Part shown: positions 5,420 to 10,115 of the stretch, piece after piece
Layout of the letters: each line of letters starts with the position of its first letter
Position numbering within the stretch: position 1 is the first letter of the stretch
DNA from: JBOHBN01 sp050698355
GTDB lineage: Bacteria > Actinomycetota > Actinomycetes > Streptosporangiales > WHST01
Assembly: GCA_050698355.1 (NCBI GenBank)
Contig: JBOHBN010000320.1
Span: forward strand, 1 to 10,115
Length of the DNA stretch: 10,115 nucleotides
Direction: 5' to 3'
Notes under the pieces: generated by a model
Seen by the model: the letters and a program-made list of their open reading frames with translations, nothing else
Database searches by the model: none
What the model was told of the DNA's origin: nothing
Position numbers and translations under genes: made by a program

Positions 5420-6479
5420 GATGAACTCCCAGTTCATGCATTCGTGCGCGGATGATGTTCCGCGCGATGATCAGCCGACCGGAGTGCCCAGGCGACTCCT
5501 CGGTGACGGCCCCCGGGTCGGGGGTGCCGGTTCGCGTCAGGAGACTCACGAGCTCCGCGCGACGTTCCTCGTCCAGCTCATCGAGCTGGCGGGCGATCGC
5601 GCGCACCCCGACCACGGCCGCCTCCTGGTAGGCCGGGAACGGGGTAGGTCCGTATTCACGTAGAGCGATCTCGGTGCGGGTCACCTGCGGCAATTCACCG
5701 CCGCGACCGCGGCGCGGCACCCGCGCCGGATCGGATTGGATGAACCGCCCGGAAAACGACTGGCCGGTGATCGCACCCGAATGGATGTTCTCCAGCACCT
5801 CATCGGCGAGGGCGGTGCGGTTGTAGCGGGTCACCGTGAACAGGCCCCGCCCGTCGGCGCGCACTTCCAGCGGGGCACCCAGCGGCATCGAACCGCGCTC
5901 CGATGGGGTGCCGTGCAACGTGAGGCCGTGGTTGTAGAACACCTGAAACTTCGCGGCGCGCTCCGCGATCGTCTTATCGAACGCGGTACGCGAAATCGAC
6001 TCCGTGTAGTGCCCGTCCTGGTCGCGAATCTCCGAGGCGGTATCGAACACCGCCGCGTACGCCTCCACCGTCCGGCCGTCGTCGCCGTCGGCGTCACCCC
6101 GAATCCGGATGTCGTCGAGCGGGTATGTGCGGGTGAACCCCGGCGTCCACGACAAGGATCTGCCTTCCAGCGACCCATCCGAATTCCAGTTGTCGGGGAT
6201 CTCATCGACGAGCCCCAGCGCCTTCGCGCGGGCGATGATGTGCCGGCGGATCGCGTCGTGGCCGCCGGAGCCCCGGCCCACCGCTCTGATCGCCTTGCCC
6301 AGGTCGGCGGCGCCGTGCATGTTTTTAGGGCGAACCGGATACGAGCCGTCGTCCATCGACCAGCCCTCAGCGGCGGCGACCCGGTGAGCCGCGGCGTTGA
6401 GGTCACCAGCGTCGGGGGTGTCGAGGTTCGCGTCCTCGCGGTCCTGATCGGACACGCGCGCATGCGTCGCGGTCGTCAT
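5412..6479 (-). CDS. Prohead serine protease (HK97 family) with N-terminal extra domain
   Basis: The product has 355 residues, clearly longer than the roughly 200-225 of HK97 gp4-type proteases. The protease domain spans about 105-300. A likely triad is H184 in FYNHG, S241 in TGQSFSGRF and E275 in LREYGPTPFPAY, matching the His, Ser and Glu/acid positions of the family; TVEAYAAVFD (137-146) opens the domain. It should cleave the capsid delta region during head maturation. Residues 24-104 form a separate helical module (NAAAHRVAAAEGWSMDDGSY through KNMHGAADLGKAIRAVGRG, RRHIIARAKALGL and PDNWNSDGSL). The C-terminal part (300-355) is helical and may be self-cleaved or help targeting. ATG 6479 overlaps the portal stop (ATGA) with GGAG just upstream. 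Confidence 0.92.
   Translation of the reverse strand: MTTATHARVSDQDREDANLDTPDAGDLNAAAHRVAAAEGWSMDDGSYPVRPKNMHGAADLGKAIRAVGRGSGGHDAIRRHIIARAKALGLVDEIPDNWNSDGSLEGRSLSWTPGFTRTYPLDDIRIRGDADGDDGRTVEAYAAVFDTASEIRDQDGHYTESISRTAFDKTIAERAAKFQVFYNHGLTLHGTPSERGSMPLGAPLEVRADGRGLFTVTRYNRTALADEVLENIHSGAITGQSFSGRFIQSDPARVPRRGRGGELPQVTRTEIALREYGPTPFPAYQEAAVVGVRAIARQLDELDEERRAELVSLLTRTGTPDPGAVTEESPGHSGRLIIARNIIRARMHELGVHHA
5426..5430 (-). promoter_or_regulatory. Ribosome binding site of the major capsid gene
   Basis: GGGAG lies six bases before ATG 5419, within the last codons of the protease gene. It decides between ATG 5419 and the upstream in-frame ATG 5437, which has no such site. Confidence 0.75.
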
Positions 6480-7813
6480 TGATTGTCTCCGCTCTCCTCC
6501 GGCGGCGCCTCGATGGCCTGCGCGGCCGTGCCGGGTGGCTGCAGCTGCACACTGAACAGACCCGTGTGCCGCAGCAGCGACATGTCCTCGGCCTCGACGG
6601 CCGCCGTCACCGTCTCCGGCTCGTAGCCGGCATCGATCAACGTCCGCACGGTCTGCGCCTTCGTGCCCTGAATCTGCGCGGCATCTTTACGGTCCTCCTG
6701 CAGGAACGGAATGTCACGCTTGTCGAACCACAGCCGCGCGCCCGCCGGGGGCGGCGCCACCGACTCCAGGCCCGCCGACGCGGCCCGCCACAACGGGTGC
6801 AGCGTGCCGTCGGCGAACCTGCGGCGGGCCTGCCCGTAATTCGAATACGTCGCCGACTGCAGACCCTCACTGAACCCGACGATGATCGGCGGTGTGCCTG
6901 ACGCGGCTGCCACGCGGGTCTCCCCCGCGCCTTGGGTCGCCCGAAAATCCAGCTCTCGGAGGTCCTTACCAGCCACGGTCACGTCCGCGCCGCCACCGAG
7001 GTACATCGTCTTGTAGGCGTTGCTCACCCCGGCGTGCTCGGTGTCCATCTTCGCCTTGAATCGCTCGAACATGTCCGGGGTGACGCTCGCGTCGAGCGAC
7101 ACCACCAGCTGCGGCGTCGCCCCCTGCTCGAAAAACTTCAGCTTGTGTGTCGTCGCCGCGTTGTCGGCGGCGACCTCCCGCAGGATCGGCGTCAGCCACG
7201 ACATGCCCCGGTAGTGGAACAGCGGGTCCGGAATCGGCGCGAAATGCGCCACCTCGTCCGGGGCGAGGATCTCCGCGTCCGCGGTCGAACCCGGCCCGGC
7301 AGGCTGATACATGTAGCCGATCAGCTCCGCGTCGATGTCGTCGCCGGTCATCGTCGCGTCGTGCTCCGAGCCGGTGATGATCGTCACCCAGTCCGGCCGT
7401 AGCCTGCGCAGCGTGTCGCCCCGCCGTGCGAAGAACGCGTTACCCGACAGATCCGCGTCCTGAATCATCCGCGCCAGCAGGTCGCTTGTGCGCCCCCCGG
7501 TCCACGGCCGTTCCAGCACCGCCAGATCCTCGGTGCCGAACAGGTCCCCCGGCTGCCCGCCGTGCATCCGCTGCCACTGGAAACGCGCCTCGGAAAAGAT
7601 CAGCATCCGCGCCAGCATGCACGCCGACACGACGCCGCTGCGGCGGTACGCGCCCTGAACCAGGCCGACGAAATCCCCGCTGGGACGCTCCTCACGCACG
7701 CCGGCCGCACCAGCGAGCCCCACGTAGGTGTTGCCGTCGATCGTGAACGGCTCCAGCCCCGAATCCATCAGCGACCGCGATGGGCGGCGTAGACGCGACA
7801 GGAGGTTAGCCAT
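6476..7813 (-). CDS. Portal protein (HK97-type)
   Basis: The product has 445 residues from ATG 7813, preceded by a perfect GGAGGT; an open extension 11 codons upstream is rejected. Portal proteins form the dodecameric ring through which DNA is packaged. Recognisable parts are FVGLVQGAYRRSGVVSACML (48-67), where the entry helix of HK97 portals lies, LSGNAFFARR (122-131), LRRLRPDWVTIIT (135-147), a clip-region strand set (LIGYMYQPAG), DEVAHFAPIPDP (186-197), RGMSWLTPILREVAADNAAT (202-221), HKLKFFEQGATPQLVV (223-238) and SGTPPIIVGFSEGLQSATYS (305-324). The last group, 'G-x-P-P-x-x-V-G ... SATYSNYGQARR', is a strong family mark. The C-terminus is acidic and likely flexible. The gene sits between terminase and protease genes, as expected. 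Confidence 0.95.
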   Translation of the reverse strand: MANLLSRLRRPSRSLMDSGLEPFTIDGNTYVGLAGAAGVREERPSGDFVGLVQGAYRRSGVVSACMLARMLIFSEARFQWQRMHGGQPGDLFGTEDLAVLERPWTGGRTSDLLARMIQDADLSGNAFFARRGDTLRRLRPDWVTIITGSEHDATMTGDDIDAELIGYMYQPAGPGSTADAEILAPDEVAHFAPIPDPLFHYRGMSWLTPILREVAADNAATTHKLKFFEQGATPQLVVSLDASVTPDMFERFKAKMDTEHAGVSNAYKTMYLGGGADVTVAGKDLRELDFRATQGAGETRVAAASGTPPIIVGFSEGLQSATYSNYGQARRRFADGTLHPLWRAASAGLESVAPPPAGARLWFDKRDIPFLQEDRKDAAQIQGTKAQTVRTLIDAGYEPETVTAAVEAEDMSLLRHTGLFSVQLQPPGTAAQAIEAPPEESGDNQ

Positions 7814-7979
7814 GCTTACCTCCATCCACGTCGACCAGCAGTACACATGCGGCAGCGGCGAGCGCCCCGGCGGCGATCAACGCGAAGCCGAGCCCGAGCA
7901 CCAGGTACACACCCCCGCCGATCGCCGCGCAGCCCGCGGCGAAACCGCCGGCCGACACCGCCGCCCGGGACGGCCTCAC
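7806..7979 (-). CDS. Small two-helix membrane protein between terminase and portal genes
   Basis: I prefer GTG 7979 as start, giving 57 residues: it overlaps the large terminase stop (GTGA) and has GGGTGG seven bases upstream, while the ATG at 7994 has its GGAG only two bases away. The protein is Ala/Gly/Leu-rich with two likely membrane segments, about residues 7-25 (around AVSAGGFAAGCAAIGGG) and 26-49 (LVLGLGFALIAAGALAAAAC), and the end LLVDVDGGKHG. A positive N-terminus (RPSR) suggests that end stays in the cytoplasm. Short hydrophobic proteins between the terminase and portal genes occur in several actinophages, with no known function. It ends over the portal start (ATGGCTAA). A non-coding reading is unlikely because the frame exactly fills the gap. 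Confidence 0.75.
   Translation of the reverse strand: MRPSRAAVSAGGFAAGCAAIGGGVYLVLGLGFALIAAGALAAAACVLLVDVDGGKHG
7818..7823 (-). promoter_or_regulatory. Ribosome binding site of the portal gene
   Basis: GGAGGT lies four bases before ATG 7813 and inside the end of the small membrane protein gene. It settles the portal start against an upstream extension of the same frame. Confidence 0.8.
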
Positions 7980-9613
7980 GCGAACGCCACCCATGGCTCC
8001 GGCACCGGCTCAACCTCATCCGGGGCGTACAGCCGCCACAGGGCGATCACCAGCGCGATACACGCGTCGATCTTGTGCCGCGACTTGCCTTTAGACAAGC
8101 TGAACCCCCGCTCATTCGGGCGCGGCACCGCCGACTGCACATGATCCGTCAAATCCCGGTCCCCGTCATGAACCACACCCCCGTCGATGATCACCTCGTA
8201 GGCGTGCCCCACCGCCGGCGACATGCGCTCCGCCGACTGCGGGAACTCCACCATGTTGAAACCCTCGTCTTCGAGGATCCGCGCCGGCACCTCGAAGAAC
8301 CGCGGGTCGTAGGTGATCTCCGCGACCGTGTATGCGCGGCCGAGCGCACGGATGTGCTCCAGCACGTCCAAATGGTCAATCCGGCCGTCCACCGGCGCGG
8401 TGAACACCCGGGACCGCACCACCACCCGCTCGTCGTCGAGCTGATGCGCGACCAGCACCGCCACCGAGTCCCGCTTGAGCGCCATGTCCACAGACATGAC
8501 GACCTCGGCCAAATCCGGAATCGCCTCCGGTCCCCGGCAGTTCGGCCACGCCGTCGGATTGTCGGACAGCCACGACTCCTCCGCCATGTCCACCCATCGG
8601 TTGGCGTAGTAGCGCAGCCACTCGTGGCGAGGCATCGACGGTTTACCCCAGTCAGCGACCCGGTCCGCGACGTTCCACAGCTCCCCCGCCGCCTTCGACG
8701 CGGCCCGCACCGCCTTCGCGCGGTCGGACGGGTTGTCGTAGTCCAGCCCGTCCGGGGCCTCCTGCCAGTCGAACAGCAGCTTCGGGGCCACGCCCGGGTC
8801 CGCGAGGGCCTTCTGCCCGCGCTTGTACATCGCGCCCAGCAGGCTCTTGTGCTTGTCGAACCCCGCCGTCGACAGGTTCAGCACCCGCCCCGGGCCGCGC
8901 CCCGTATTGCGTTTCCGGGTCGACTTCGAGATGACCGTGTGCACCCGCGCCTTGCGGTCACCCACCGCGCCCCACTCGTGCAGCTCGTCGCAGATGAACA
9001 GCGATGGGAGCCCACCCTCGTTGGTACCAGCAACCGCCGCGACCCGCTTCAACACTCCCGGCTTACCGTCACGGAAGCGAATCTCGTGATCATAGACCTT
9101 GAAGAACCCGCACAGCGGGGCCTCACTGATCTCGTCGTTCTGCCCGCCCACCATCTGGCCGGCCTTGCGGAACAGTTCGTCGGCCTGCTCGTAGGACGCA
9201 GCAGCCACGTTGACGATCGGAGACTTCGGCGCGAGCTGGGGCGGGCCACCGAACTCGACAAGCGCGATCGCAGCGATGAGGCTGGTCTTCCCGTCACCCG
9301 TGGCCGCGCCGCGCACACCCTCGTCGTAGCGCCACAAGTTACACCTCGGGCAGTACTCGTACCATCGGTACAGAAACTTCCGCTGATCCTCCCGCGGGCG
9401 GAACGGCTCCCCGAACGTGTCACCCTCCGGCAGGATCAGGTTGTCACTGATCCACCGCACCGCCAGGCCGCCGAGCGACGGCCACAGCGCCCCCCGCGCC
9501 GGCCCCCAGCCGCAGGACAGACACCCCAGGTCAGCCGGTGTCGACCTCGCCGTGGACGACACGGAGGCGGGGGTCTTCCTCGTCTTCCCCCTGCTCGTCG
9601 TCGCTGCCGGCAT
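7976..9613 (-). CDS. Terminase large subunit (ATPase and nuclease)
   Basis: The product has 545 residues from ATG 9613 and is the DNA packaging motor. The ATPase half shows a Walker A-like RGAATGDGKTS (101-111), Walker B SLFICDELHEW (204-214, D209 and E210) and the coupling motif LNLSTAG (245-251). The nuclease half shows the expected acidic residues: D376 in SVDMALK, D436 in ITYDPRFF and D516 in HKIDACIAL. Between them lie helices such as PRHEWLRYYANRW. Two CxxC pairs (C31/C34 and C88/C91) precede the Walker A motif and could bind zinc. The start is uncertain: the frame overlaps the small subunit gene by 83 bases, AGGAG lies 13 bases before ATG 9613, and a GTG at 9562 would remove 17 residues. 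Both keep the first CxxC. Confidence 0.95.
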   Translation of the reverse strand: MPAATTSRGKTRKTPASVSSTARSTPADLGCLSCGWGPARGALWPSLGGLAVRWISDNLILPEGDTFGEPFRPREDQRKFLYRWYEYCPRCNLWRYDEGVRGAATGDGKTSLIAAIALVEFGGPPQLAPKSPIVNVAAASYEQADELFRKAGQMVGGQNDEISEAPLCGFFKVYDHEIRFRDGKPGVLKRVAAVAGTNEGGLPSLFICDELHEWGAVGDRKARVHTVISKSTRKRNTGRGPGRVLNLSTAGFDKHKSLLGAMYKRGQKALADPGVAPKLLFDWQEAPDGLDYDNPSDRAKAVRAASKAAGELWNVADRVADWGKPSMPRHEWLRYYANRWVDMAEESWLSDNPTAWPNCRGPEAIPDLAEVVMSVDMALKRDSVAVLVAHQLDDERVVVRSRVFTAPVDGRIDHLDVLEHIRALGRAYTVAEITYDPRFFEVPARILEDEGFNMVEFPQSAERMSPAVGHAYEVIIDGGVVHDGDRDLTDHVQSAVPRPNERGFSLSKGKSRHKIDACIALVIALWRLYAPDEVEPVPEPWVAFA

Positions 9614-10055
9614 ACCGTGAATTCATCTCCTGCAGCGAGCGCTGCTCACTGATCGCGGCCAGACCCAGATTCGCCGAATACAACCCGCCGATCCCCAGCT
9701 GGCGCTCGCAGGCATCCATCGTCGTTCGTGCCGAATCGGCAATCTTGTACAGCGGGTTCACCACCGGCTGACCCTGGCTGCCCGACACCAGCGGCGATTT
9801 GTCCGCCTCCGCCGTCGTCCGCAGATACCGGTCCAGCGCGTCGACCCACCGCAGCAGCACCACCTTCGACGACGGGGTGAGCAGCTGCGCCTGACGGTCC
9901 TCCCAGAACGCCCGCCACGCGTCCCGCGCCGGCTTCGACAAACCCTTCGGCGGCGGGAACGCCTCCACCCGAAGGTCGTAGCGGCCACCCGCCACGAGCT
10001 TCTGCCCGTTGCGCTTGTCGACCGCCGTGCCCGCCGCTTTCTTCGGCTTCGGCAT
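9531..10055 (-). CDS. Terminase small subunit (P27 family)
   Basis: The product has 174 residues, usual for P27-type small terminases, which recognise the packaging site and load the large subunit. After a basic N-terminus (MPKPKKAAGTAVDKRNGQK) come PPPKGLSKPARDAWRAFWED (34-53), LLTPSSKVVLLRWVDALDRY (58-77), a polar loop and QPVVNPLYKIADSARTTMDA (96-115), followed by CERQLGIGG. The 'L-S-x-x-A-x-x-A-W' helix, the helix with 'L-x-R-x-x-D-x-L-D-R-Y' and the 'NPLYKI' motif are typical of the family. The C-terminal 25 residues are strongly acidic (SDDEQGEDEEDP) and probably contact the large subunit or remain disordered. A strong GGAGGG (10062-10067) lies six bases before ATG 10055. It is the first structural-operon gene visible. 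Confidence 0.92.
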   Translation of the reverse strand: MPKPKKAAGTAVDKRNGQKLVAGGRYDLRVEAFPPPKGLSKPARDAWRAFWEDRQAQLLTPSSKVVLLRWVDALDRYLRTTAEADKSPLVSGSQGQPVVNPLYKIADSARTTMDACERQLGIGGLYSANLGLAAISEQRSLQEMNSRYAGSDDEQGEDEEDPRLRVVHGEVDTG

Positions 10056-10061
10056 TGACTA

Positions 10062-10067
10062 CCCTCC
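10062..10067 (-). promoter_or_regulatory. Ribosome binding site of the small terminase gene
   Basis: GGAGGG lies six bases before ATG 10055. The 60 bases before the gene (10056-10115) are visibly less GC-rich than the rest of the window and hold no gene that I can see. Confidence 0.75.
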
Positions 10068-10115
10068 GAAACCAGGACTAAGCCGATTGTGTCTCTGTGT
10101 TACCTCGTTTTTAAA

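Noticed and set aside
5736..6482. A 248-codon plus-strand frame opposite the protease gene
   Set aside because: Antisense shadow with Arg/Val/His-rich composition; the opposite strand encodes a protease with a visible catalytic triad.
7814..7846. Upstream in-frame extension of the portal protein
   Set aside because: The perfect GGAGGT lies after this extension's start and immediately before ATG 7813.
7847..9652. A 601-codon open frame on the plus strand opposite the large terminase
   Set aside because: Its translation is Arg/Pro/His-rich with no fold-like pattern, as expected for the antisense of a GC-biased gene, and the minus-strand frame carries clear terminase motifs.
1..10115. CRISPR array, tRNA, insertion sequence, integrase, toxin-antitoxin or defence genes
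   Set aside because: I looked on both strands and found no regular repeats, no tRNA-like cloverleaf, no transposase or recombinase motifs, and no gene outside the phage structural set.

Overview
The window is a slice of the late structural operon of a tailed phage or prophage with a siphovirus-type, HK97-like head. Every gene I can support lies on the minus strand, so transcription runs from high to low coordinates. The DNA is very GC-rich (about two thirds G+C by eye), with strong GC3 bias and GTG starts. Together with the protein style, this points to a phage of a high-GC actinobacterium (Mycobacterium, Gordonia, Rhodococcus or a relative). No integrase, repressor, host gene or attachment site is visible, so I cannot say whether it is an integrated prophage or a free phage genome.

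Layout in transcription order. DNA packaging: small terminase (9531-10055), large terminase (7976-9613) and a small two-helix membrane protein (7806-7979). Head: portal (6476-7813), a serine prohead protease with an extra N-terminal domain (5412-6479) and an HK97-fold major capsid protein with a long N-terminal scaffold-like region (3989-5419). A strong GC-rich stem-loop (3947-3978) follows the capsid gene. Neck: an unknown 61-residue protein (3737-3922), a head-tail connector (3166-3753), a tail-terminator-like protein (2719-3162) and an HK97 gp10-like protein (2277-2714). Tail: an unknown 62-residue protein (2077-2265), the tail tube protein (1586-2080), a tail assembly chaperone G (1083-1589) with a -1 frameshifted T extension (793-1107), and the first 259 residues of the tape measure protein (778 down to the left edge).

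The genes are packed almost without gaps. Many overlap by 4 to 19 bases (ATGA, GTGA, ATGGCTAA, ATGCCTAA), and ribosome binding sites lie inside the upstream gene, which suggests one co-transcribed, translationally coupled unit. The largest gap is the 66 bases after the capsid gene that hold the stem-loop. The products would work in sequence: terminase pumps DNA through the portal into a protease-matured capsid, the neck proteins close the head and join it to the tail, and the tube assembles around the tape measure with help from the G and GT chaperones.

This is a conventional phage morphogenesis module and I see no defence island or new system. The points most worth a second look are the slippery heptamer and stem at the chaperone, the domain fused to the protease, two CxxC pairs each in the large terminase and in the chaperone extension, the hairpin behind the capsid gene, and the small unknown proteins.
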